From the NCBI GenBank assembly GCA_951804985.1, contig OX638134.1, positions 6,076,001-6,140,000 of the forward strand: DNA of 64,000 nucleotides, written 5' to 3'. A program made the translations under genes and the position numbers. This DNA comes from Dryomyza anilis (Eukaryota > Arthropoda > Insecta > Diptera > Dryomyzidae). Positions 1-11,200 of this stretch are shown piece after piece. The notes below the pieces were generated by a model. It saw only the letters and a program-made list of their open reading frames with translations. It was not told where the DNA came from and made no database searches. The first letter of the stretch is position 1. Each line of letters opens with the position of its first letter.

Positions 1-279
1 TTGCATTACAGTTTTTTGGAAAACTAGTTGTTTAAGGGACTGTATTTTAAACTGAAAACTGGCTAAAAGAAGCTTAAAATTTCGATAGAAAATTTCTTAA
101 AAACGATATGTAATAGAAAAAAAAAACAGTATATGCAGTCTAAATCAGCGCACACGAATTATATAGAATTGGTGTATGAGAACACCAAAGAAATTTATTT
201 TTCTCGTTTTGTTAGAAATTAATTTTATAAAAATTTAAAAATAACTTTTTAATCAATTTAATTTTTTTTCTATTTTTAG
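1..279 (+). other. Intron sequence upstream of the first visible Gbs-70E exon
   Basis: AT-rich noncoding sequence that ends in a pyrimidine-rich tract and an AG acceptor at 278-279. It is read as the 3' part of an intron of the glycogen-targeting subunit gene, whose earlier exons lie outside the window. I see no other gene or recognisable repeat in it. Confidence 0.6.
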
Positions 280-417
280 GCTTATGGTCCTGCTACGTGT
301 GCGCACGTCGTCTTTGATACCTTCTCATTCAAGGTAACCCTACCGCCTTCGTCGAAGCGGCTGGAATTCTGCATTTGCTTCCGCGCCAACGAGTTGGAGT
401 ACTGGGACAATAATGAT
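280..417 (+). CDS. Gbs-70E: Gbs-70E penultimate coding exon (CBM21 core)
   Basis: This exon has 46 complete codons between an AG acceptor at 278-279 and a GTAAGT donor at 418. It contains most of the conserved second half of the CBM21 fold. Base composition is clearly more GC-rich than the surrounding introns, as expected for a fly exon. Confidence 0.82.
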
Positions 418-1902
418 GTAAGTTTTTTTTGTTAAATTTATTTTTATATAATTCCATATCGACCATCTCATTCTAGAATATGCTAAGTTAACATAACATC
501 TTTTTTAAACTTATTCCCTTTTTGGATTCTGTATGTCTGAATTTATTTCCTATCAAGTTTTGGTGCATATCAGTCGATCCTATCCAAAGTTATAACAAAA
601 AATGTACTTAGCATAAACCACGAAGAAACTGGCACCACAGAGCACTATCTCTGTGACTGTCTAGCATTTTCTAGAGTTAGAAGGCAGATATTTGGCACAG
701 ATGTAATGAGAGAGGACCAGCTTCTAAGAAATATCATTAAAAATCAGGGAACTGGGTCACAGCACAATGGATATAACCCTGTCTGAGTGCTGTTGATCTA
801 TTTTTATCCCACAAAAAAAAAAACTATTTTATATACTTACAATCTATTTGGACTTGGTATACTTAGAAAATTTTTACTTTGAAGTTTTTGAATTTTTATT
901 ATTTTCTAAGTAGGGCTACCAATTTTTGGTTTTTATTAAAAATTTTCTACAAACCATTTCGATAATTTTGAATTCGATGAAATAATGATACATTTTAAAT
1001 ATAAAACTCAAAATATTTTGAAATCAAAATATGTGCTCATTATATTTTAAGACAAAGAACCAAATTTTCTGACAAATAAAATTTGTTTATCGAAAATGAA
1101 AACTATTTCAATATCAACTCGATGTCTATGTCGACAAAAAATAAAGATATCATTCTAGATAGGTTGGTTTTTATCGAGAACCCTATCATTTACGTATCAT
1201 TACAGATTATCGAAAACGACAATTTGGGCATATAAACGATATCGTTTCGATATCGTTAAGATATCGTTTAGTTTGGTGGGTGCTATTCAAAAGTCACTTT
1301 GTAGACTTACCATGTTATATATGAGAATAGAAAAATGGCTAAGACAATGCTATGGGTCTTTTGAGAAAAAAAAACGAACAACTTATATTTGGTCAACGGC
1401 AAACGATGAGGTTCAACATCAAATGGATTTTGATATGAAATTCTTGAACTAAGCCCCTTTGAAATATAAAATTTATTAGGTAGAATGGTAAATTGTTGAA
1501 AAATAATATATCTAACAAGTGTTCTAAAATACGAATCCGATTCTCACTCAATTATTGCAATAAATTGGTCTTAGCCACTATGGACTCCCATCGCCTTTTG
1601 TATTCCATATTATATTTTCTATTTTTTATAATATTTCAATATCCTTTTATTTATTTTATTATTTATATTTTTTCCAGAATAAAAATTACACCATCTCGAA
1701 GCGCTCACCATTCTACTACAACGCACTGTCGCCATACGTGGGAAACTCATCCACGACGGCGTCGTCGCGCAACAACAACAACAGCTGTCAGACGCAGCTG
1801 AACAACAAAATGTCCACCCTGTCGGAGGCACTCGCGCATGCAAACGAGAATCAGTCACCGAATTCGCATCATTATAACCCGGCACCGAGTCCATACTGGT
1901 GA
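280..1902 (+). CDS. Gbs-70E: Glycogen-binding subunit of protein phosphatase 1 (C-terminal part, two exons; 5' end outside the window)
   Basis: Exons 280-417 and 1678-1902 join in phase 0 to give 120 C-terminal residues and a TGA stop at 1900-1902. Exon one carries the core of a CBM21 glycogen-binding domain, including VVFDTFSFKVTLPP, LEFCICFRANE and YWDNND; exon two starts NKNYTI, which completes the typical WDNNxxxNY end of the domain. The family recruits PP1 catalytic subunit to glycogen particles, promoting glycogen synthase activation; the PP1-docking motif would be upstream of this window. After the domain comes a tail rich in Asn, Ser and Thr ending SPYW. Splice sites are a GTAAGT donor at 418 and a TTTCCAG acceptor before 1678. 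Assignment to Gbs-70E rather than the paralogue Gbs-76A rests on linkage with Mpcp2 and is inference; the CBM21 call is strong. Confidence 0.75.
418..1677 (+). other. Gbs-70E intron (1.26 kb)
   Basis: The intron is bounded by GTAAGT and TTTCCAG. It holds a decayed LINE fragment at 622-786. Around 1237-1271 there are three ATATCG(T) motifs, one forming the 14-bp palindrome AAACGATATCGTTT. The rest is AT-rich with no coding signal that I can support. Confidence 0.75.
622..786 (+). mobile_element. Decayed 3' end of a non-LTR retrotransposon (Jockey/LOA/I-like) in the Gbs-70E intron
   Basis: An open frame of 54 codons ending in TGA reads EETGTTEHYLCDCLAFSRVR and then RQIFGTD. The spaced H, C and C residues followed by an LxRxR(x)xxFG-type motif are typical of the extreme C-terminus of LINE polyproteins of the Jockey/LOA/I groups, where E(E/T)xEHxLCxCPA is common. 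Only this end is visible, with no reverse transcriptase upstream, so it is a 5'-truncated and degraded copy lying in the same orientation as the host gene. The clade is uncertain. Confidence 0.6.
1678..1902 (+). CDS. Gbs-70E: Gbs-70E terminal coding exon
   Basis: The exon follows the TTTCCAG acceptor in phase 0 and has 74 codons plus a TGA stop. It begins NKNYTISKRSPFYYNALSPY, the end of the CBM21 domain, then passes into a low-complexity Asn/Ser/Thr/Gln tail likely to be disordered, and ends PAPSPYW. Confidence 0.78.
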   Translation, partial: NKNYTISKRSPFYYNALSPYVGNSSTTASSRNNNNSCQTQLNNKMSTLSEALAHANENQSPNSHHYNPAPSPYW

Positions 1903-2087
1903 CTCTCGTCAAAGCCACACACTCACTCTTCATACAAAAACAAAAACACACTCATCCCCCCTCTCCCGTGATAGTCGAAGAGGTTCTTTGACCATGTTGA
2001 CACCTCTCATAACCTAATCTAAATTTAACCTAACCTTACATATCTTAGTTTATATTAGAAATTAGTTTTTTTTTTAATTATGAACGC

Positions 2088-2093
2088 AATAAA
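2088..2093 (+). terminator. Candidate proximal poly(A) signal of Gbs-70E
   Basis: A canonical AATAAA hexamer lies about 185 bases after the stop codon. Hexamers are frequent by chance in sequence this AT-rich, so use is uncertain. Confidence 0.4.
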
Positions 2094-2261
2094 TAATGAC
2101 GTATTGATCCTACACACACAAAAAAAAAATTAAACCAATATTAAAAAAAAAAAATCAAATCAGCACAACTAAAACTACTTGAAACCTACATTTATAGCTG
2201 TTATTTTAAAGTTTAACTTTTAATTATAAAAACTATTAGTTCGTAATTGCTAAAAACAAAA

Positions 2262-2490
2262 CAATCTAGGCTAAAATGAAAATCAATCTATATTAAAATG
2301 ATAAAAAAACCTATGTTAAAATGATAAATAACCTATGTTAAAATGATAAATAACCTATGTTAAAATGATAAATGACCTATGTTAAAATGATAAATAACCT
2401 ATATTAATGCTAAAACAGCCTATGTTAAAGTGAAATATAATCTATGCTAAAAGTAAAAAAAAACAAAACAACCTATGTTAAAGTGATGCC
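2262..2490 (+). repeat. 22-bp minisatellite in the Gbs-70E 3' UTR/flank
   Basis: The core CCTATGTTAAAATGATAAAT recurs at 2310, 2332, 2354, 2376 and 2398 with an exact 22-bp period. It then continues with shorter or diverged copies near 2419, 2441 and 2472, and with degenerate copies upstream from about 2262. It may be transcribed if the distal poly(A) site is used. Confidence 0.85.
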
Positions 2491-2639
2491 TTTGCCGCTA
2501 ATTAAGTTAAGTTCATTAAATTGTTAAGTTTTTTATTTTAGACTTTTTTATACTTTGCGTGTGTCCTGCGACTGTGTCCTTTAGTTTGTAAAGATTTTAT
2601 TGTTTTAATAATTATACTGATGATGTCATTTATAGAAAT

Positions 2640-3800
2640 TTTGAAATGTGTTTTTAAATTTCGTTGTTTTTAAAATAGAGATTTTTCGAAAATAGAGATT
2701 TATTCAAAATAGAGATTTTAAGAGAGCTTTTCATATTTAAATAAATATTCCCACAAATTATATTTTGTACAAAAAAAGTATTTTTTTTAAATGCTATAGT
2801 AAGCTTTTTTTCTCTCTAATATAATTTGTGGAATTATTTATTGATTATCTTAAATAAAAAAAGCTTTTTTAATGGAGGTTTTTGTCATTTCTTGATTAAA
2901 AAAGCTTGTATATTTAGCTATTTTCAAAATCTTTTTAAATTGAATCAATTTAAATTGAATCTTATTAAATTGAGCTTTTTTGAATTTTCTAAATGGAGCT
3001 TTTTTTAATAGACATTTCAAAAGTATATCTTGTCTTCTATAAAGTTTTATTTCAAATTGTGCTTTATTAACTATTCTTTTAGACAAGCTCTATTTTAAAT
3101 CACCTTTTTTAATTTAGCTTTTTTTTAGAATATGACTTTTTAAATTAGTTTTTAATAAATATGTTTTTTTTTATGAAGCTTTTTTAATTATGTCTTTTAA
3201 AATTATATCCTGTCTTCCATAAAAGTTTTAGAATAAGCTTTTGAACATTGCTTTTGTTAAATAATCATTTATTTTAATTCACCTTTTTATTTAGCTTTTT
3301 GAATTTTTTTAATAGCTTTTTAAAAAAGCTTTTATTAAATACGCTAATAGTGTTGTTATATAAAGCATTTTAAAAATATTCATTGTTTTAAATAAAGCTT
3401 TTTAGAAGAAACTTTTGAAATTTGATCTTTTTAACATCTCTATCCACAAAAACTTTAATTTAAAAGACTTCTTAATTTAGATTTTTTTAAATGTGACTTT
3501 TTTAATGAGGTTAGTGTTTTTAAGAATTGAGAAAAGTTCTTTTTTAATTGAGGTCTTTCAACATCATTTTCCAAAAAATCTTTATAATTGAGCCTGTTTT
3601 TTTTAATTGAGCTTTTTTTCTTCAAAACTGTTTTCGATAAAATTATATTTTTATGTAACATTTATTATTGAGCTTCTTTAAAGATCTTTATATATTTGAC
3701 TTTTATAGATGAGCTCTTCTATTTAAAACTTTGTTCTGTGAATATCATTCTGAGAAGCTTTATTCTGAGAATATTTTGCTACAAAGCTTTTATTTATATA
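2640..3800 (+). repeat. Degenerate AAGCTTTT-rich AT repeat region
   Basis: The motif (A/G)AGCTTTTTT, often preceded by AAATTG or AATA, recurs irregularly more than a dozen times (for example near 2803, 2860, 2971, 2996, 3114, 3177, 3293, 3394 and 3610). Three AAATAGAGATTT copies lie at about 2683-2716. Spacing is roughly 20-60 bases. It looks like an old, decayed minisatellite; no coding sequence is supported. Confidence 0.5.
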
Positions 3801-4170
3801 TTTTTCAATATTAGTATAATTGTCACTGAATACAAATTGTCAAATTCCGTGTTGTAAAAGAAATCCGCTGATCTGCCGGTCGGTCTGACTTTATTGGAAT
3901 TTTTATATATTTTTGTAGTTTGATTGTCAACGTTTTTGTTGACTTAAGTAGTAAAAAAAAAAGATTTTAAAATTAAATTTGAGAAAACACTGTAAGACTG
4001 AGATGGTTGTCGATGAGAAGCGTATGCAATAGAGCAGCATGGATGATGGACACAAATTAAATTAATTTTAATTGATTTATTTTATTTTTTTACTATTGTT
4101 AATTTTGTGAGTTTACATACGATAATAATGTTATAGTTTATAGAATTGTAATAAGCGCCATACGTTTGTA

Positions 4171-4176
4171 AATAAA
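4171..4176 (+). terminator. Candidate distal poly(A) signal next to the satellite edge
   Basis: AATAAA sits about 65 bases before the first satellite-like sequence. If used, the Gbs-70E transcript would end almost exactly where the satellite begins. Confidence 0.35.
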
Positions 4177-4295
4177 AGCAATATACTTTTTAAAGTGCCA
4201 TTAATTCGAAAGATTTTTTTATTTTTATTTTAGAGACGAATTATTTTCAAAACCTTATTATTCCGGAACACACTGATCGAATTATTAGAAAAATT

Positions 4296-4604
4296 ATGCA
4301 TTAAATGTCTATAAAATGCGCCTACTTTCGACCCTCTAGGACGCTCCGTTTAGGAGTTATGGCCAATCATATTATATGAAATTTATTATATTATTATTAT
4401 GCATTAAATGTCTATAAAATGCGCCTACCTTCGACCCTCTAGGACGCTCCGTTTAGGAGTTACGGCCAATCATATTATATGAAATTTATTATATTATTAT
4501 TATGCATTAAATGTCTATAAAATGCGCCTACCTTCGACCCTCTAGGACGCTCCGTTTAGGAGTTACGGCCAATTAAAGAAAAATTTTGAAAAATCGATTT
4601 TCAA
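4296..4604 (+). repeat. Left-edge variant satellite units (103-bp period)
   Basis: The first units start with ATGCATTAAATG at about 4296, 4399 and 4502, a 103-bp spacing, rather than the interior ATGTATTAAATG at 159 bp. They carry GCGCCTAC where interior copies have GCGCATAC, and an ATTATATTATTATTATG linker replaces the CGATTTTC-to-ACAGTG part. They are diverged relative to the homogenised interior. Confidence 0.85.
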
Positions 4605-5253
4605 AACCCTATTATTCCGGAACCCACCGATCGAATTATATGAAATTTACAGTGAAAAATTATGTATTAAATGTCTATAAAATGCGCATACTTTCGACCC
4701 TCTAGGACGCTCCGTTTAGGAGTTACGGCCAATTAAAGAAAATTTTGAAAAATCGATTTTCAAAACCCTATTATTCCGGAACCCACCGATCGAATTATAT
4801 GAAATTTACAGTGAAAAATTATGTATTAAATGTCTATAAAATGCGCATACTTTCGACCATCTAGGACGCTCCGTTTAGGAGTTACGGCCAATTAAAGAAA
4901 ATTTTTAAAAATCGATTTTCAAAACCCTATTATTCCGGAACCCACCGATCGAATTATATGAAATTTACAGTGAAAAATTATGTATTAAATGTCTATAAAA
5001 TGCGCATACTTTCGACCCTCTAGGACGCTCCGTTTAGGAGTTACGGCCAATTAAAGAAAATTTTGAAAAATCGATTTTCAAAACCCTATTATTCCGGAAC
5101 CCACCGATCGAATTATATGAAATTTACAGTGAAAAATTATGTATTAAATGTCTATAAAATGCGCATACTTTGGACCCTCTAGGACGCTCCGTTTAGGAGT
5201 TACGGCCAATTAAAAATTTTTAAAAATCGATTTTCAAAACCCTATTATTCCGG

Positions 5254-8200
5254 AACCCACCGATCGAATTATATGAAATTTACAGTGAAAAATTATGTAT
5301 TAAATGTCTATAAAATGCGCATACTTTCGACCCCCTTTTTAAAAATCGATTTTCAAAACCCTATTATTCCGGAACCCACCGATCGAATTATATGAAATTT
5401 ACAGTGAAAAATTATGTATTAAATGTCTATAAAATGCGCATACTTTGGACCCTCTAGGACGCTCCGTTTAGGAGTTACGGCCAATTAAAGAAAATTTTGA
5501 AAAATCGATTTTCAAAACCCTATTATTCCGGAACCCACCGATCGAATTATATGAAATTTACAGTGTAAAATTATGTATTAAATGTCTATAAAATGCGCAT
5601 ACTTTCGACCCCCTTTTTAAAAATCGATTTTCAAAACCCTATTATTCCGGAACCCACCGATCGAATTATATGAAATTTACAGTGAAAAATTATGTATTAA
5701 ATGTCTATAAAATGCGCATACTTTGGACCCTCTAGGACGCTCCGTTTAGGAGTTACGGCCAATTAAAGAAAATTTTGAAAAATCGATTTTCAAAACCCTA
5801 TTATTCCGGAACCCACCGATCGAATTATATGAAATTTACAGTGTAAAATTATGTATTAAATGTCTATAAAATGCGCATACTTTCGACCCCCTTTTTAAAA
5901 ATCGATTTTCAAAACCCTATTATTCCGGAACCCACCGATCGAATTATATGAAATTTACAGTGAAAAATTATGTATTAAATGTCTATAAAATGCGCATACT
6001 TTCGACCATCTAGGACGCTCCGTTTAGGAGTTACGGCCAATTAAAGAAATTTTTTATAAATCGATTTTCAAAACCCTATTATTCCGGAACCCACCGATCG
6101 AATTATATGAAATTTACAGTGAAAAATTATGTATTAAATGTCTATAAAATGCGCATACTTTGGACCCTCTAGGACGCTCCGTTTAGGAGTTACGGCCAAT
6201 TAAAGAAAATTTTTATAAATCGATTTTCAAAACCCTATTATTCCGGAACCCACCGATCGAATTATATGAAATTTACAGTGAAAAATTATGTATTAAATGT
6301 CTATAAAATGCGCATACTTTCGACCCTCTAGGACGCTCCGTTTAGGAGTTACGGCCAATTAAAGAAAATTTTTATAAATCGATTTTCAAAACCCTATTAT
6401 TTCGGAACCCACCGATCGAATTATATGAAATTTACAGTGAAAAATTATGTATTAAATGTCTATAAAATGCGCATACTTTCGACCCTCTAGGACGCTCCGT
6501 TTAGGAGTTACGGCCAATTAAAGAAAATTTTGAAAAATCGATTTTCAAAACCCTATTATTCCGGAACCCACCGATCGAATTATATGAAATTTACAGTGAA
6601 GAATTATGTATTAAATGTCTATAAAATGCGCATACTTTGGACCCTCTAGGACGCTCCGTTTAGGAGTTACGGCCAATTAAAGAAAATTTTTAAAAATCGA
6701 TTTTCAAAACCCTATTATTCCGGAACCCACCGATCGAATTATATGAAATTTACAGTGAAAAATTATGTATTAAATGTCTATAAAATGCGCATACTTTCGA
6801 CCCTCTAGGAGTTACGGCCAATTAAAGAAAATTTTGAAAAATCGATTTTCAAAACCCTATTATTCCGGAACCCACCGATCGAATTATATGAAATTTACAG
6901 TGAAAAATTATGTATTAAATGTCTATAAAATGCGCATACTTTGGACCCTCTAGGACGCTCCGTTTAGGAATTACGGCCAATTAAAGAAAATTTTTAAAAA
7001 TCGATTTTCAAAACCCTATTATTCCGGAACCCACCGATCGAATTATATGAAATTTACAGTGAAAAATTATGTATTAAATGTCTATAAAATGCGCATACTT
7101 TCGACCCTCTAGGACGCTCCGTTTAGGAGTTACGGCCAATTAAAGAAAATTTTTAAAAATCGATTTTCATAACCCTATTATTCCGGAACCCACCGATCGA
7201 ATTATATGAAATTTACAGTGAAAAATTATGTATTAAATGTCTATAAAATGCGCATACTTTCGACCCTCTAGGACGCTCCGTTTAGGAGTTACGGCCAATT
7301 AAAGAAAATTTTTATAAATCGATTTTCAAAACCCTATTATTCCGGAACCCACCGATCGGATTATATGAAATTTACAGTGAAAAATTATGTATTAAATGTC
7401 TATAAAATGCGCATACTTTCGACCCTCTAGGACGCTCCGTTTAGGAGTTACGGCCAATTAAAGAAAATTTTTATAAATCGATTTTCAAAACCCTATTATT
7501 CCGGAACCCACCGATCGGATTATATGAAATTTACAGTGAAAAATTATGTATTAAATATCTTTAAAATGCGCATACTTTCGACCCTCTAGGACGCTCCGTT
7601 TAGGAGTTACGGCCAATTAAAGAAAATTTTTAAAAATCGATTTTCAAAACCCTATTATTCCGGAACCCACCGATCGAATTATATGAAATTTACAGTGAAA
7701 AATTATGTATTAAATGTCTATAAAATGCGCATACTTTCGACCCTCTAGGACGCTCCGTTTAGGAGTTACGGCCAATTAAAGAAAATTTTTATAAATCGAT
7801 TTTCAAAACCCTATTATTCCGGAACCCACCGATCGAATTATATGAAATTTACAGTGAAAAATTATGTATTAAATGTCTATAAAATGCGCATACTTTCGAC
7901 CCTCTAGGACGCTCCGTTTAGGAGTTACGGCCAATTAAAGAAAATTTTTATAAATCGATTTTCAAAACCCTATTATTCCGGAACCCACCGATCGGATTAT
8001 ATGAAATTTACAGTGAAAAATTATGTATTAAATGTCTATAAAATGCGCATACTTTCGATCCTCTAGGACGCTCCGTTTAGGAGTTACGGCCAATTAAAGA
8101 AAATTTTGAAAAATCGATTTTCAAAACCCTATTATTCCGGAACCCACCGATCGAATTATATGAAATTTACAGTGAAAAATTATGTATTAAATGTCTATAA

Positions 8201-11200
8201 AATGCGCATACTTTCGACCCTCTAGGACGCTCCGTTTAGGAGTTACGGCCAATTAAAGAAAATTTTGAAAAATCGATTTTCAAAACCATATTATTCCGGA
8301 ACCCACCGATCGAATTATATGAAATTTACAGTGAAAAATTATGTATTAAATGTCTATAAAATGCGCATACTTTCGACCCTCTAGGACGCTCCGTTTAGGA
8401 GTTACGGCCAATTAAAGAAAATTTTTATAAATCGATTTTCAAAACCCTATTATTCCGGAACCCACCGATCGGATTATATGAAATTTACAGTGAAAAATTA
8501 TGTATTAAATGTCTACAAAATGCGCATACTTTGGACCCTCTTGGACGCTCCGTTTAGGAGTTACGGCCAATTAAAGAAAATTTTTAAAAATCGATTTTCA
8601 AAACCCTATTATTCCGGAACCCACCCATCGAATTATATGAAATTTACAGTGAAAAATTATGTATTAAATGTCTATAAAATGCGCATACTTTCGACCCTCT
8701 AGGACGCTCCGTTTAGGAGTTACGGCCAATTAAAGAAAATTTTGAAAAATCGATTTTCAAAACCCTATTATTCCGGAACCCACCGATCGGATTATATGAA
8801 ATTTACAGTGAAAAATTATGTATTAAATGTCTATAAAATGCGCATACTTTCGATCCTCTAGAACGCTCCGTTTAGGAGTTACGGCCAATTAAAGAAAATT
8901 TTGAAAAATCGATTTTCAAAACTCTATTATTCCGGAACCCACCGATCGAATTATATGAAATTTACAGTGAAAAATTATGTATTAAATGTCTATAAAATGC
9001 GCATACTTTCGACCCTCTAGGACGCTCCGTTTAGGAGTTAAAGAAAATTTTTAAAAATCGATTTTCAAAACCCTATTATTCCGGAACCCACCGATCGAAT
9101 TATATGAAATTTACAGTGAAAAATTATGTATTAAATGTCTATAAAATGCGCATACTTTCGACCCTCTAGGACGCTCCGTTTAGGAGTTACGGCCAATTAA
9201 AGAAAATTTTGAAAAATCGATTTTCAAAACCCTATTATTCTGGATCCCACCGATCGAATTATATGAAATTTACAGTGAAAAATTATGTATTAAATGTCTA
9301 TAAAATGCGCATACTTTGGACCCTCTAGGACGCTCCGTTTAGGAGTTACGGCCAATTAAAGAAAATTTTGAAAAATCGATTTTCAAAACCCTATTATTCC
9401 GGAACCCACCGATCGAATTATATGAAATTTACAGTGAAAAATTATGTATTAAATGTCTATAAAATGCGCATACTTTCGACCCTCTAGGACGCTCCGTTTA
9501 GGAGTTACGGCCAATTAAAGAAAATTTTGAAAAATCGATTTTCAAAACCCTATTATTCCGGAACCCACCGATCGAATTATATGAAATTTACAGTGTAAAA
9601 TTATGTATTAAATGTCTATAAAATGCGCATACTTTCGACCCCCTTTTTAAAAATCGATTTTCAAAACCCTATTATTCCGGAACCCACCGATCGAATTATA
9701 TGAAATTTACAGTGAAAAATTATGTATTAAATGTCTATAAAATGCGCATACTTTGGACCCTCTAGGACGCTCCGTTTAGGAGTTACGGCCAATTAAAGAA
9801 AATTTTGAAAAATCGATTTTCAAAACCCTATTATTCCGGAACCCACCGATCGAATTATATGAAATTTACAGTGAAAAATTATGTATTAAATGTCTATAAA
9901 ATGCGCATACTTTGGACCCTCTAGGACGCTCCGTTTAGGAGTTACGGCCAATTAAAGAAAATTTTGAAAAATCGATTTTCAAAACCCTATTATTCCGGAA
10001 CCCACCGATCGAATTATATGAAATTTACAGTGTAAAATTATGTATTAAATGTCTATAAAATGCGCATACTTTCGACCCCCTTTTTAAAAATCGATTTTCA
10101 AAACCCTATTATTCCGGAACCCACCGATCGAATTATATGAAATTTACAGTGAAAAATTATGTATTAAATGTCTATAAAATGCGCATACTTTCGACCATCT
10201 AGGACGCTCCGTTTAGGAGTTACGGCCAATTAAAGAAAATTTTTATAAATCGATTTTCAAAACCCTATTATTCCGGAACCCACCGATCGAATTATATGAA
10301 ATTTACAGTGAAAAATTATGTATTAAATGTCTATAAAATGCGCATACTTTCGACCCTCTAGGACGCTCCGTTTAGGAGTTACGGCCAATTAAAGAAAATT
10401 TTTATAAATCGATTTTCAAAACCCTATTATTTCGGAACCCACCGATCGAATTATATGAAATTTACAGTGAAAAATTATGTATTAAATGTCTATAAAATGC
10501 GCATACTTTCGACCCTCTAGGACGCTCCGTTTAGGAGTTACGGCCAATTAAAGAAAATTTTGAAAAATCGATTTTCAAAACCCTATTATTCCGGAACCCA
10601 CCGATCGAATTATATGAAATTTACAGTGAAGAATTATGTATTAAATGTCTATAAAATGCGCATACTTTGGACCCTCTAGGACGCTCCGTTTAGGAGTTAC
10701 GGCCAATTAAAGAAAATTTTTAAAAATCGATTTTCAAAACCCTATTATTCCGGAACCCACCGATCGAATTATATGAAATTTACAGTGAAAAATTATGTAT
10801 TAAATGTCTATAAAATGCGCATACTTTCGACCCTCTAGGACGCTCCGTTTAGGAGTTACGGCCAATTAAAGAAAATTTTGAAAAATCGATTTTCAAAACC
10901 CTATTATTCCGGAACCCGCCGATCGAATTATATGAAATTTACAGTGAAAAATTATGTATTAAATGTCTATAAAATGCGCATACTTTGGACCCTCTAGGAC
11001 GCTCCGTTTAGGAGTTACGGCCAATTAAAGAAAATTTTGAAAAATCGATTTTCAAAACCCTATTATTCCGGAACCCACCGATCGAATTATATGAAATTTA
11101 CAGTGTAAAATTATGTATTAAATGTCTATAAAATGCGCATACTTTCGACCCCCTTTTTAAAAATCGATTTTCAAAACCCTATTATTCCGGAACCCACCGA
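5254..11200 (+). repeat. Deletion-variant satellite monomers (119 bp) inside the array
   Basis: In several units TTCGACCC runs straight into CCTTTTTAAAAATCG, deleting the TCTAGGACGC-to-AAAGAAA part and giving a 119-bp unit. They occur with the CCCCC run at 5331, 5609 and 5887 (spacing 278, one 119-bp plus one full monomer), and again at 9639, 10076 and 11149. The first three form a short dimeric higher-order repeat. Confidence 0.85.

Larger units (their letters stand above)
1903..4240 (+). other. Gbs-70E 3' UTR and downstream flank
   Basis: This is AT-rich noncoding sequence between the stop codon and the satellite. AATAAA hexamers occur at 2088-2093 and 4171-4176, giving a possible short or a long (about 2.3 kb) 3' UTR. 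It contains a 22-bp minisatellite and a degenerate AAGCTTTT-rich stretch, annotated separately. No coding sequence is supported, and short open frames here are low-complexity Phe/Lys/Leu strings. Confidence 0.6.

Noticed and set aside
905..1190. A further hAT-like MITE in the Gbs-70E intron with TAGGGCTACCAAT and a reversed TAGGGTTCTCGAT
   Set aside because: Ends match at only about 9 of 13 positions, and the flanking octamers do not match, so no target duplication supports it.
2826..3661. Short open frames on both strands rich in Phe, Lys and Leu
   Set aside because: They mirror the degenerate AAGCTTTT-rich repeat, with no start context, conserved motif or splice support.
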